A DNA stretch of 13,472 nucleotides from Methanosarcinales archaeon (GCA_004212095.1 RXIJ01000024.1:1-13472); one strand, 5' to 3'. Counted from the first letter of the stretch, positions 1 through 7,261 are shown. The notes: a model not told the origin generated them from the letters alone. Numbers and translations: made by a program.

Positions 1-621
1 AGCATAAGACTTCGCATCCGGCTTCTCGAGAAGATTTCGCGCAAACTCGTCCCGTGAAACGCTCATCTTAAGCTCCTCAGGGCAAGAATGGTTCCATTTC
101 GAAAGAAGCGAATTAAAGACTGCAACCCTGTGAGGAAACATCTCGGTAACGCTGCTGTTCCCGTACTGGATACACGCAGGCGACATGAACGCAAATTCTA
201 TCGCGCCTCCATTGTATCGTGAAACCGCCCCCATTAGCTCCTCAAACGTAAGTGTACTGCTTGTAACCTCTTCAATAAGGAGAGACCCAGCCTCAAGATC
301 GATATCCATGCCCTCAAGGATCAGCGGCCGGATCAATGACTGGAATATCTCAATCTCAGCAGGATCTGTAATCCCGATGTGAAACCGGTACGTCTGCCCC
401 GAATAAAGCATCTTGTTCCCTGGACGCTTCGTTTCTCTGCCAAACGTTCCGGAAAGCCCGCTTACCGCAATCATTCCAATCTCCGAATCGTGAACGCGTT
501 TGCTTGCCCCCTGATTGGATGAGCGCATAACAGCGAGCAGTGCAGAGTAAAGCTGGTAACCGGTGCTGTCTGGCACCTCAAAATCGCTCTTTGGTCTGAC
601 TGTGAGCATCATCTGTTGCAT
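1..621 (-). CDS. cas6: CRISPR-associated endoribonuclease Cas6 (3' end beyond window)
   Basis: Cas6 cuts CRISPR precursor RNA within the repeats to make guide RNAs. The window holds 207 codons from an ATG at 621-619; the reading frame is open to the left edge, so the C-terminus, including the glycine-rich loop normally found there, is not visible. What is seen fits the family: an N-terminal beta strand MLTVRPKSDFEVP, a helix-rich YQLYSALLAVM, the HDSE...AVSGLSGTFG stretch (about residues 44-61), and a second ferredoxin-like half containing FAFMSPACIQYG (144-153) followed by PHRVAVFNSLLSKWN (163-177), which matches the usual F-x-SPT...VF..LL..WN pattern. His44 is a possible catalytic residue, but this is a guess. 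A TATA-like box about 27 bp upstream suggests a leaderless message starting at this ATG. It is divergent from csa3, which supports the CRISPR assignment. Family sure, subtype uncertain. Confidence 0.8.
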   Translation of the reverse strand, partial: MQQMMLTVRPKSDFEVPDSTGYQLYSALLAVMRSSNQGASKRVHDSEIGMIAVSGLSGTFGRETKRPGNKMLYSGQTYRFHIGITDPAEIEIFQSLIRPLILEGMDIDLEAGSLLIEEVTSSTLTFEELMGAVSRYNGGAIEFAFMSPACIQYGNSSVTEMFPHRVAVFNSLLSKWNHSCPEELKMSVSRDEFARNLLEKPDAKSYA

Positions 622-746
622 AAATATAATAACACATCCCCACGTTATAAATCTATCGTAAAACAGCAATAGTCACTCTAAAGTGAAATTTAGATGCTAC
701 ATTTGCACCAATAAGCATTAATACAAAGAAGACCAAAAATATTATT
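622..746. promoter_or_regulatory. Divergent cas6/csa3 promoter region with central inverted repeat
   Basis: This 125-bp gap separates two divergent CRISPR genes. On the minus strand ATTTATAA (plus 645-652) is a TATA-like box centred about 27 bp before the cas6 ATG. On the plus strand a weaker ATTAATAC-like box lies about 26 bp before the csa3 ATG. Between them is a perfect 6-bp inverted repeat, TCTAAA at 677-682 and TTTAGA at 689-694, overlapping a second one, TCACT at 673-677 and AGTGA at 682-686. The repeat centre is about 64 bp from one start codon and 61 bp from the other, upstream of both TATA boxes, where an activator would bind. Csa3 proteins are known CRISPR regulators, so autoregulation through this site is a reasonable inference but untested. 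Confidence 0.5.
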
Positions 747-1415
747 ATGAAAACCTACATCTCACCACTTGGCTTTGAGACTACACACATAATCTCACTT
801 ATCGTTAAACATGGGATAGAAAAACACGATCGTATAATCCTCCTGCGTCCGGAAGAACCTGATAATCGTGCTGGGCTGGCAGTTGAGAACGTAAAAGATA
901 TCGTAACAAAGATCGATCCTGCGATCATCGTTGATGTCGTGCACATTGACCACCACGATTTCAATACGATGGTACTCTCGTTTATAGATCTGATACGCAA
1001 ATCATCTCCGTCTGCAATACCCGGTGGCAGGGTCATCGTAAACCTCTCTGGCGGTCCAAGGGAGATACTTGTTGCACTCACTGCTGCAGCCATCTCACTT
1101 TCACACCTGATCCACAAGACAACAAACTTCAGCGACATAGATCGTGAACAGAGGGAGATCGAACTGCCACAGCTCTTGCAGGAACTGGACACGAATGCAC
1201 GCCTGATACTTACCGATGTAAAAAAGCACGAGCCAACAACACTCACAGAGATTGCGTCGCGGCTTCGCCTCTCAGGGAGCACGATCTCACGCCATGCTGC
1301 TAAGCTTGCTAATATGCGTGCAATCGAGATTACACCGCATGGTAAGAACAAACAGGCAACGATTTTATTGAGCGGCAGGATACTTTTGAAAGTCTGTCGA
1401 CTTTCTCCGCCATAA
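747..1415 (+). CDS. csa3: Csa3-type CRISPR locus transcription regulator (CARF + winged HTH)
   Basis: A 222-residue protein with the Csa3 architecture. The N-terminal CARF/Rossmann-like domain (about 1-140) opens with MKTYISPLGFET and carries the hallmark NLSGGPRE motif at residues 99-106, the loop that contacts a cyclic oligoadenylate-type ligand in family members. The C-terminal winged helix (about 147-195) reads LTEIASRLRLSGSTISRHAAKLANMRAI, a clear recognition-helix arrangement for DNA binding. Csa3 proteins regulate cas operons and CRISPR arrays, typically with type I-A systems. It is transcribed away from cas6 and has no other cas gene downstream; radA follows after 132 bp. The ATG at 747 fits the family N-terminus, and there is no good Shine-Dalgarno, consistent with a leaderless transcript. 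A long antisense frame over the same stretch (755-1477) is a shadow. The cas6-csa3 pair suggests that the rest of the system lies left of the window. Confidence 0.9.
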   Translation: MKTYISPLGFETTHIISLIVKHGIEKHDRIILLRPEEPDNRAGLAVENVKDIVTKIDPAIIVDVVHIDHHDFNTMVLSFIDLIRKSSPSAIPGGRVIVNLSGGPREILVALTAAAISLSHLIHKTTNFSDIDREQREIELPQLLQELDTNARLILTDVKKHEPTTLTEIASRLRLSGSTISRHAAKLANMRAIEITPHGKNKQATILLSGRILLKVCRLSPP

Positions 1416-1493
1416 AGTGACTGAAAGATTGAAGTCTTGTATTCCCAATGGCATCTTATATCTTTGTCCCACAGCACACCGTAGCTGCAAAGG

Positions 1494-1543
1494 TTTAACT
1501 TATATCAATAACATAGTAGTTTATGATGGTAAGCATCGGAGTG
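1494..1543 (+). promoter_or_regulatory. Probable radA promoter and ribosome binding site
   Basis: TTATAT at 1500-1505 is a TATA-like box with a purine-rich AAAGG just upstream as a possible BRE. GGAGTG at 1538-1543 is a Shine-Dalgarno-like sequence ending 4 bp before the radA ATG. A second TTATAT lies at 1456-1461. The positions imply a short leader of about 20 nt. Confidence 0.4.
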
Positions 1544-1547
1544 TAAT

Positions 1548-2525
1548 ATGACTGAAAAAATAGCCCTTGAAGACCTTCCGGGTGTTGGTCCTGCAACAGC
1601 AGAGAAGTTAAAAGAAGCTGGTTTTACAACTATTGAAGCAATTGCTGTTGCATCACCTTCCGAACTTGTTGCAGCTGCCGAGATAGGTGAAAGCACCGCA
1701 GCAAAGATTATTAACTCATCAAGGCAGTCGGCTGATGTTGGTGGATTCGAGACTGGTGATATGGTACTTGAACGGCGCAAAAGCATACAGAAGCTCACGA
1801 CTGGCAGCGATGAATTCAATCGTCTTCTTGGTGGTGGTGTGGAAACTCAATCGATAACGGAATTCTATGGAGAATTTGGCTCGGGTAAGACGCAAGTAGC
1901 ACACCAACTTGCTGTGAATACGCAGCTTCCGGTCGAACATCACGGATTGAACGGTTCTGTTGTAATAATAGATACAGAGAATACGTTTAGACCTGAAAGG
2001 ATTGCACACATGGTCAGGGGAGCAGCAGAAAAACTTGAGCTTGAGCTTGAAACCGAAGATTTCTTAAAACGGATACATGTGGCTCATGCGTATAATTCCA
2101 ATCACCAGATACTTCTTGTCGATGCAGCATCAAAGCTTGCAGAAGAATTTAAAGATACAGAGCATCCTGTGCGCCTGTTGATCGTGGACTCCCTTACTGC
2201 ACATTTTAGGGCAGAGTATGTTGGACGCGGTACACTTGCAGATCGACAGCAAAAACTCAACAAACACATGCACGATCTCATGCGATTTTCCGGGTTAAAC
2301 AATGCTTCGGTTATTGTTACAAACCAGGTTATGTCCAAGCCGGATGCATTCTTTGGAGATCCGACCAAACCAATCGGTGGACACATCGTAGGGCACACAT
2401 CAACGTTTCGAATTTACCTTCGTAAGTCAAAGGGAGATAAACGCATTGCACGGTTGGTAGATTCTCCAAATCTGCCAGAGGGTGAAGCGATATTCTCTGT
2501 TACAACTGGCGGCTTGACTGATTAA
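1548..2525 (+). CDS. radA: DNA repair and recombination protein RadA
   Basis: The archaeal RecA/Rad51 homologue, which polymerises on single-stranded DNA and performs ATP-dependent homologous pairing and strand exchange. All family parts are present in 325 residues, the usual length. There is an N-terminal helix-hairpin-helix domain (LEDLPGVGPATAEKL, about 7-21, through residue 57). A linker follows with the FETG polymerisation segment near residue 67 and the typical VLERR. Walker A is GEFGSGKT (108-115) and Walker B is LLIVDS (210-215). The L2-region run VIVTNQV...IGGHIVGH comes next, with the conserved LVDSPNLPEGEA close to the C-terminus. No intein interrupts the ATPase core. A GGAG-type ribosome site supports the ATG at 1548. 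It stands alone between csa3 and the YkgJ-type gene, 104 bp from the latter, so co-transcription with it is possible but not evident. Confidence 0.97.
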   Translation: MTEKIALEDLPGVGPATAEKLKEAGFTTIEAIAVASPSELVAAAEIGESTAAKIINSSRQSADVGGFETGDMVLERRKSIQKLTTGSDEFNRLLGGGVETQSITEFYGEFGSGKTQVAHQLAVNTQLPVEHHGLNGSVVIIDTENTFRPERIAHMVRGAAEKLELELETEDFLKRIHVAHAYNSNHQILLVDAASKLAEEFKDTEHPVRLLIVDSLTAHFRAEYVGRGTLADRQQKLNKHMHDLMRFSGLNNASVIVTNQVMSKPDAFFGDPTKPIGGHIVGHTSTFRIYLRKSKGDKRIARLVDSPNLPEGEAIFSVTTGGLTD

Positions 2526-2600
2526 AAATAGTCACTGGATTGCAAAATTTGGTCCGGCATCCGAACGCCATGTAATGTCATCCGGTATAGAGGAATAATT

Positions 2601-2633
2601 ATGACTCGTAAACGAGAAATGGGGGAGATGTGA
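2601..2633 (+). CDS. Possible 10-residue leader ORF overlapping the next gene
   Basis: An ATG at 2601 preceded by AGAGGA (2589-2594) at good spacing opens a ten-codon frame, MTRKREMGEM. Its TGA stop at 2631-2633 overlaps the GTG start of the following gene at 2630. The downstream GTG has only a two-base gap to its nearest GGAG, which is poor for independent initiation, so translational coupling from this mini-ORF is plausible. Alternatively it is the displaced N-terminus of the downstream protein after a one-base change, or chance. Confidence 0.3.
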   Translation: MTRKREMGEM

Positions 2634-3433
2634 ACGCTTTAAATTGCATTGGTTGTGGTATGTGCTGTACATCGCCTATCCCATCAGCACTGTTAGAACT
2701 TTTAGGAATGCATGTAGACGACATTGATGATACAAGAGTACAATATTCTAATGATGTACTGCTTTTCCCGGGGGAGATAAAAAAACTGGTGGAAAAGGGA
2801 TATACTGACGCCATTCAGCTCTATGGATTCGACGAAAACTTGTTGATTTTCAGGTTGTTTAGTCCACTTGCAATACTTGATTTTACAATTTTTAATCCGG
2901 ACGATTTTCCCTTTGATGCAAAAAAAGGTGAAAAATGGGTGTGTTCGAGCTGCATTTTTCAACGTATAGGAAATTATAAACGCAACCACGGAGTGTGTGG
3001 TTCTGCAGAACGAAGTTGTGCAGCTTTTCAAAATCTCAAAACAGGCCGTTGTGTGATACATGCCGATCAGGTCCGTCCGGAATACTGCGGCATATATCCT
3101 ATCAGTACTGAATATTGTCCACCGCATCGAATAACAGGGAAATATTCACCTGAAAAACTTGAAGAAATCAAACAATGGGAATCTCGCAAAAATGCTGGAG
3201 AATATCTTATTCACATAGATACAAAAAACATTAACCCTGATTCGCTTACAACAAAAACAATGACAAAACTACTATCCAAGGTTACTGGTATTAACCAGAA
3301 CAAAATCGATCGATTGCGTGCTCTTGCCTACAAAAATGACCCGATCGCACAACACATAGCCACGAGGTTTATAGAAGAGCAAAATTTGATGAACAAAATA
3401 AAAAAGGGCGCCAAGATAAACTTCTGGGTATGA
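2630..3433 (+). CDS. YkgJ-type CxxCxxCC zinc/iron-binding protein
   Basis: A 267-residue cysteine-rich cytosolic protein of unknown substrate. The N-terminal CIGCGMCC (Cys6, 9, 12, 13) and the later GRCVIHADQVRPEYCGIYP (139-157) are the two signature parts of the YkgJ/CxxCxxCC family, thought to bind a zinc ion or an iron-sulfur cluster. It is longer than the commonest family members. There is an extra central cysteine set (CSSC at 105-108, then Cys123 and Cys130) and a lysine-rich C-terminal tail ending in KKGAKINFWV. The segment SAERSCAA (125-132) is encoded by a copy of the dispersed type A palindrome found elsewhere in the window. The start is taken as GTG because it lies immediately before the CxxC cluster; the next ATG would cut that motif. 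Convergent with cofG, 50 bp apart. No function can be assigned beyond metal binding. Confidence 0.8.
   Translation: MNALNCIGCGMCCTSPIPSALLELLGMHVDDIDDTRVQYSNDVLLFPGEIKKLVEKGYTDAIQLYGFDENLLIFRLFSPLAILDFTIFNPDDFPFDAKKGEKWVCSSCIFQRIGNYKRNHGVCGSAERSCAAFQNLKTGRCVIHADQVRPEYCGIYPISTEYCPPHRITGKYSPEKLEEIKQWESRKNAGEYLIHIDTKNINPDSLTTKTMTKLLSKVTGINQNKIDRLRALAYKNDPIAQHIATRFIEEQNLMNKIKKGAKINFWV
3003..3023. repeat. Type A palindrome inside the YkgJ-type gene
   Basis: Arms CTGCAGAAC (3003-3011) and GTTGTGCAG (3015-3023) flank the loop GAA. Eight of nine positions pair; the G at 3008 breaks the sixth pair relative to the intergenic consensus arm CTGCACAAC. The copy stays in frame and encodes roughly SAERSCA. 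It shares not only the palindrome but also the preceding GTGTGTGGTT with the degenerate copy at 4590-4610. Confidence 0.6.
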
Positions 3434-3483
3434 AGGGTTGAATATTTTCGCAGCCAAACGCATCGAGGACCTTCTCATGTTCT

Positions 3484-4473
3484 CTATACGAATGATACTT
3501 TTCTAAATCCGTCTTTGTCTGCAAGCCTGTCGATAAGAGGTTTGATTTCATTGCTGTACCAGCCAGCTTTAATATATCCTGGGTAAATCGGGAGTCGCTC
3601 TCGAAGTGGTACACCAGTAGCATCCGCAAGCTCCCTGACATTGGGCCATGCTGATTCAGGATTGATAAAGTCAATTGTTACTGGAGATACCCCTCCAAGA
3701 TCACAAGCACCGTGTTCTATGAGACTTTTCGGATGAATCAGATTTGGTGCGACCTGCACTGCCACATCAGGTGGCAGAATATCACGTGCAAGAGACACGG
3801 TTTGAAGCATCACCCCAGTGGAGGGGATAGGTGCATCACTCATACATGTGTTTGATTTTGGTGAAAAATTCTGGATGATCACTTCCTGGATGTGTCCATA
3901 ACGGCGGTGGATATCAGCAATGACTTTGAGCGAGTTGATGCGATCGTTTTCGTCTTCACCAATGCCAACAAGAATTCCCGTAGTAAATGGAATCTGATAC
4001 CTGCCTGAAGTTTCAATAAATCTAATCCGCTCCCTCGGATTTTTGCCAGGAGAATTGTTGTGAGCTTGCAGGTTGGCAACTGTTTCAAGCATTAAGCCCA
4101 TACTCGCATTAACCGACTTCAGCTTGAGAATATCAGTATCAGGCAGCACCCCGGCATTGGTGTGAGGAAGTAAACCAAGTTTAATTGCAATTTTGGAACA
4201 TTCGAGTAGATAATCAATAAAAGAGTCAAAACCAATCTTTTTTAATCTATCTGAGAAACCATCAACTTCCTCGGGCTGCTCGCCAAAAGTAAACAATGCT
4301 TCAGTGCATGAGCTTGCAGCACCACGACTGAGCAAACGTACAACACTCTTTTTATCAAGCAAAACACATTTATCATTTATCTCACGCTTAAACCCACAAT
4401 AAGTGCAATTATTACGACACACGCGAGTAAGTGGTATAAACACATTACGTGAGAAAGTGACAAAATTCTGCAT
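3484..4473 (-). CDS. cofG: 7,8-didemethyl-8-hydroxy-5-deazariboflavin synthase, CofG subunit
   Basis: A radical SAM enzyme that, with CofH, closes the deazaflavin ring to give F0, the chromophore of coenzyme F420, from tyrosine and 5-amino-6-ribitylaminouracil. The protein begins MQNFVTFSRNVFIPLTRVCRNNCTYCGF, with the CxxxCxxC cluster ligands at Cys19, 23 and 26 (329-residue form). Further matches are EALFTFGEQPEE, NAGVLP, the MLETVA stretch, ETSGRYQIPFTTGILVGIGE, IIQNFSPK and the C-terminal PNLIHP...DLGGVSP...NPESAWP, all typical of CofG. The frame could start eight codons earlier at 4497, but the family N-terminus and an AT-rich TATA-like box at 4501-4509 (start near 4480) favour 4473. It ends in TAG. 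It stands alone on its strand, convergent with the YkgJ-type gene. The usual partner cofH is not in the window. Confidence 0.95.
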   Translation of the reverse strand: MQNFVTFSRNVFIPLTRVCRNNCTYCGFKREINDKCVLLDKKSVVRLLSRGAASSCTEALFTFGEQPEEVDGFSDRLKKIGFDSFIDYLLECSKIAIKLGLLPHTNAGVLPDTDILKLKSVNASMGLMLETVANLQAHNNSPGKNPRERIRFIETSGRYQIPFTTGILVGIGEDENDRINSLKVIADIHRRYGHIQEVIIQNFSPKSNTCMSDAPIPSTGVMLQTVSLARDILPPDVAVQVAPNLIHPKSLIEHGACDLGGVSPVTIDFINPESAWPNVRELADATGVPLRERLPIYPGYIKAGWYSNEIKPLIDRLADKDGFRKVSFV

Positions 4474-4500
4474 ACAAAAACACCATAACAGCAGCACTCA

Positions 4501-4509
4501 AAATAAAAG
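4501..4509 (-). promoter_or_regulatory. Possible cofG TATA box
   Basis: On the minus strand this reads TTTTATTTT, about 32 bp before the preferred cofG ATG at 4473, and would give a very short leader. It lies between that ATG and the adjacent hairpin repeats. Confidence 0.3.
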
Positions 4510-4517
4510 TTGTTGCA

Positions 4518-4610
4518 CTTGATTACTTCGCAACTTGATTACTTCGTAGTCGAGAGTTACCAGTATTTTTGCACATGGTGTGTGTGGTTCTGCACAACGG
4601 AGTTATGCAG
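4518..4610. repeat. Mosaic hairpin repeats upstream of cofG (types B and A)
   Basis: CTTGATTACTTCG occurs twice, at 4518-4530 and 4534-4546. The second copy completes a type B hairpin at 4534-4554: arms CTTGATTAC and GTAGTCGAG around TTC, nine pairs of which two are G-U wobbles in RNA. The standard AGAGTTA flank follows. After 35 bases comes a degenerate type A palindrome at 4590-4610, arms CTGCACAAC and GTTATGCAG around GGA with one mismatch. B followed by A at this spacing is also the order in the larger arrays at 9.8 and 12.2 kb. Confidence 0.65.
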
Positions 4611-4613
4611 TTT

Positions 4614-4815
4614 CCCGACATCTGTGGTTTCTATATCTGTAAGATCTGGATTGCCATAAATAATTCGTTTCTTTTTATCAACAACCCGTTCCACATTCTC
4701 TAATCTTTATAAGCTAACCATAGCCGATACAAGTCTCAGCATAGTAATCAGATCGAACGTAAATGTAGTCGGTGTTTCCATCAGTGAATATCTTTATCTT
4801 ATCATCTGGAAAAGA
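4614..4815 (-). pseudogene. Decayed DDE transposase fragment
   Basis: Reading the minus strand gives FPDDKIKIFTDGNTDYIYV, then a segment ending ETCIGYG, an in-frame TAG (4714-4716) and LIKIRE. After a one-base frame shift it reads NVERVVDKKKRIIYGNPDL and TDIETTDVG. This resembles the central part of archaeal IS transposases of the FTDGN...YYAETCINYGQLIKIRE type, in which the Asp of TDGN is a catalytic residue; here the Gln before LIKIRE has become TAG. No intact N- or C-terminal parts remain, and a TAA stop lies just before the fragment. The rest of the 4498-5051 gap holds the hairpins on the left, the promoter of the next operon on the right, and otherwise AT-rich sequence with no supportable gene. 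Family recognition is from memory of similar proteins. Confidence 0.6.
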
Positions 4816-4955
4816 TAGTTACTCCATTCGGAACTTCAGCAAAAGCAGATTTTCCGAAAAAATATATTGGCAGAAGAGTTTATACAATAATTATAAAAAG
4901 TGTCGTAGAATAAGGCATAGTTTATTTTTGTTCCACAGCCGATATGTTCGTTAGA

Positions 4956-5045
4956 TTTATATGTTGCCTGGTTGTTTTATAAGTATGTGGCAGAGCGTAA
5001 GAAGTGGTATATTAGTTTTGATGTTTGCTGCAATAAAAAGGTGAT
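4956..5045 (+). promoter_or_regulatory. Promoter and Shine-Dalgarno of the mevalonate operon
   Basis: Two TATA-like boxes, TTTATATG (4956-4963) and TTTTATAA (4975-4982), lie upstream of the HMG-CoA synthase gene. GGTGAT at 5040-5045 is a good ribosome site six bases before the TTG at 5052 and fixes this unusual start. Confidence 0.5.
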
Positions 5046-5051
5046 GCTCTA

Positions 5052-6095
5052 TTGACTAATATTGGAATCGTATCCTACGGTGCATACATACCAAGATATC
5101 GAATCAAGATTGAAGAGATTGCAAAGATATGGGGGGATTCTCCTGATGCGATTAAAAATGGGTTAAAAGTATATGAAAAGTCAGTGCCTGATATCGATGA
5201 AGACACTGCAACCATGGCAGTGGAGGCAGCAAGAAACGCTGTAAAAAGAAAAAACATAGACACAACACGCATCGAGGCTATATACACTGGTTCAGAAAGC
5301 CATCCTTATGCAGTCAAGCCTACAAGCACGATCATTGCAGAAGCAATCAGTGCATCACCCATACTTACAGCAGCAGACGTTGAATTTGCCTGTAAAGCCG
5401 GTACTGCGGCAATGCAGATGTGCATGGGGCTGGTAAAATCAGAAATGATAGACATCGGGCTTGCCATTGGCTCTGACGTGGCACAGGGTGCACCGGGAGA
5501 TGCTCTGGAATACACGGCAGCAGCAGGTGCAGTTGCATACATCATCGGGAGAGATGAGCTTGCAGCAGAGATTGAAGAGACCTACTCAGTTACAACCGAT
5601 ACTCCGGACTTCTGGAGACGAGAGGGTATGCCATATCCGGAACACGGCGGACGATTTACAGGTGATCCGGGCTATTTCAAACATGTAACGTTGGCAGCAA
5701 AAGGGTTGATGGAAAAAACGAACACAGCACCAGAAGATTATGATTATGCAGTATTTCACCAGCCAAATGGCAAATTTCCACTCAGGGTTGCATCCCTGCT
5801 TGGCTTTACAACGAAACAGCTAAAGCCAGGATATGTAGTACCATATCTTGGAAATACCTATTCAGGATCTGCAATGATGGGGCTTGCAGCCACGCTTGAT
5901 ATTGCAAAAACCGGAGAGCGAATCTTTGTGACTTCTTTTGGTTCCGGTGCAGGAAGCGATGCTTTTAGTATCACAGTGTGTGATTGCCTCGAGGAGATTA
6001 AAAACAAAGCACCAACAGTACAACATCTGCTTGAAAATCCGTTATATCTTAGTTATGGCATGTATGCAAAACACAAAAGAAAAATAAAGGTGTAA
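5052..6095 (+). CDS. Hydroxymethylglutaryl-CoA synthase (archaeal type)
   Basis: Condenses acetyl-CoA with acetoacetyl-CoA to HMG-CoA, the second step of the mevalonate route to archaeal isoprenoid lipids. The 347-residue length is normal for the archaeal form. The N-terminus TNIGIVSYGAYIPRYRI is diagnostic. The catalytic triad is visible: Glu82 in GSESHPYAVKPTS, Cys114 in VEFACKAGTAAMQ (the acylated residue) and His236 in VFHQPNGKFP. The C-terminal half has YLGNTYSGSAMMGL and SFGSGAGSDAF. Translation starts at TTG: there is no ATG or GTG at the right place, the family alignment demands this position, and GGTGAT lies six bases upstream. The gene is first in a tight cluster; the thiolase begins 2 bp after its stop. 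Archaeal members are known to form a complex with the thiolase and a DUF35 protein that channels acetoacetyl-CoA. Confidence 0.96.
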   Translation: MTNIGIVSYGAYIPRYRIKIEEIAKIWGDSPDAIKNGLKVYEKSVPDIDEDTATMAVEAARNAVKRKNIDTTRIEAIYTGSESHPYAVKPTSTIIAEAISASPILTAADVEFACKAGTAAMQMCMGLVKSEMIDIGLAIGSDVAQGAPGDALEYTAAAGAVAYIIGRDELAAEIEETYSVTTDTPDFWRREGMPYPEHGGRFTGDPGYFKHVTLAAKGLMEKTNTAPEDYDYAVFHQPNGKFPLRVASLLGFTTKQLKPGYVVPYLGNTYSGSAMMGLAATLDIAKTGERIFVTSFGSGAGSDAFSITVCDCLEEIKNKAPTVQHLLENPLYLSYGMYAKHKRKIKV

Positions 6096-6097
6096 TA

Positions 6098-7261
6098 ATG
6101 AGAGACGTTGCAATAATCGGAGTTGGCTGCACAAACTTTGGAGAACTCTGGGACAAATCATTCCGTGATATCTTTGTTGAAGCAGGTGTTATGGCTATAG
6201 AAGATGCTGGTGTGCAGGGTGAAGAGATAGACGCCCTCTATCTTGGAAATATGAGCGCTGGCAGATTCATAGAACAGGAACATCTATCATCGCTGGCAGC
6301 AGACTATGCAGGACTGGCATCAATTAATATACCCTCAACCAGAGTTGAAGCTGCCTGTGCTTCCGGAGGACTCGCTTTGAGACAGGCTGTTCTTGCAGTA
6401 GCATCAGGCTACCATGATATAGTAATTGCAGGCGGTGCGGAAAAAATGACTGATGTTGACACTGATGCTACAACCGATGTGCTCGCAGCAGCAGCAGACC
6501 GTGAATGGGAGGGGGTTATGGGCGCAACATTCCCAAGTATATACGCGATGATTGCACGGCTCCATATGCACAAATATGGCACCACGAGCGAACAACTTGC
6601 AGCAGTTGCAGTCAAGAACCATTACAACGCCTCAATGAATCCCCATGCTCAATACCAAAGTCCGGTAAGCATTGAAAATGTACTGAACTCTTCCCTAATC
6701 GCAGATCCCCTTCACCTGCTCGACTGTTCACCAATAACAGATGGAGCAGCAGCCGTAATAGTTGCACCGGCAGAGATTGCAAAACAATACACCGATACTC
6801 CTGTACACATTATTGCATCTACTCAGACAAGCAGCACCATCGCACTACACGATCGCAAAGATATTACAACACTTGATTCTACTGTTGCAGCAGCAAACAA
6901 AGCATTTAACACAGCAAAACTTACCCCAGGCGACATCGACATTGCAGAAGTCCATGACTGCTTTACCATCGCAGAAATCCTTGCTATCGAGGATATAGGT
7001 TTCTTCAAAAAAGGTGAAGGTGGCAAAGCAACAGAAGATGGACTCACAGCCATTGGTGCGGAAATACCAGTTAATACCTCTGGTGGACTAAAAGCCTGTG
7101 GACACCCTGTAGGTGCAACAGGCATCAAACAAGCAGTAGAAATTACAGAACAACTGCGCGGCGAAGCTGGAAGACGACAGGTGGACGGGGCAGAGATCGG
7201 ACTTATTCACAATGTCGGAGGCTCGGGCGGAACCGCGGTCATACATATTCTCTCAACTTAA
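6098..7261 (+). CDS. Acetyl-CoA C-acetyltransferase (acetoacetyl-CoA thiolase, archaeal type)
   Basis: Joins two acetyl-CoA to acetoacetyl-CoA, the unfavourable first step of the mevalonate pathway, which is pulled forward by transfer to the neighbouring HMG-CoA synthase. It has 387 residues with the thiolase-like fold typical of the archaeal/SCP2-related branch. Seen motifs are the nucleophile Cys87 in RVEAACASGG, HDCF with His286, KACGHPVGATG (332-342, with Cys334 and His336) and the glycine-rich GLIHNVGGSGGTA near the end. The two-base gap to the preceding stop indicates translational coupling. A DUF35 gene follows 23 bp later. Nothing looks truncated. Confidence 0.93.
   Translation: MRDVAIIGVGCTNFGELWDKSFRDIFVEAGVMAIEDAGVQGEEIDALYLGNMSAGRFIEQEHLSSLAADYAGLASINIPSTRVEAACASGGLALRQAVLAVASGYHDIVIAGGAEKMTDVDTDATTDVLAAAADREWEGVMGATFPSIYAMIARLHMHKYGTTSEQLAAVAVKNHYNASMNPHAQYQSPVSIENVLNSSLIADPLHLLDCSPITDGAAAVIVAPAEIAKQYTDTPVHIIASTQTSSTIALHDRKDITTLDSTVAAANKAFNTAKLTPGDIDIAEVHDCFTIAEILAIEDIGFFKKGEGGKATEDGLTAIGAEIPVNTSGGLKACGHPVGATGIKQAVEITEQLRGEAGRRQVDGAEIGLIHNVGGSGGTAVIHILST

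Noticed and set aside
755..1477. Long minus-strand open frame of 240 codons opposite csa3
   Set aside because: The plus frame matches Csa3 motif by motif. The minus frame shows no recognisable domain and is serine/isoleucine-rich, as expected for an antisense shadow.
4772..4954. 60-codon plus-strand frame in the cofG-HMGCS gap
   Set aside because: No ribosome site or recognisable motif; part of it is antisense to the transposase relic.
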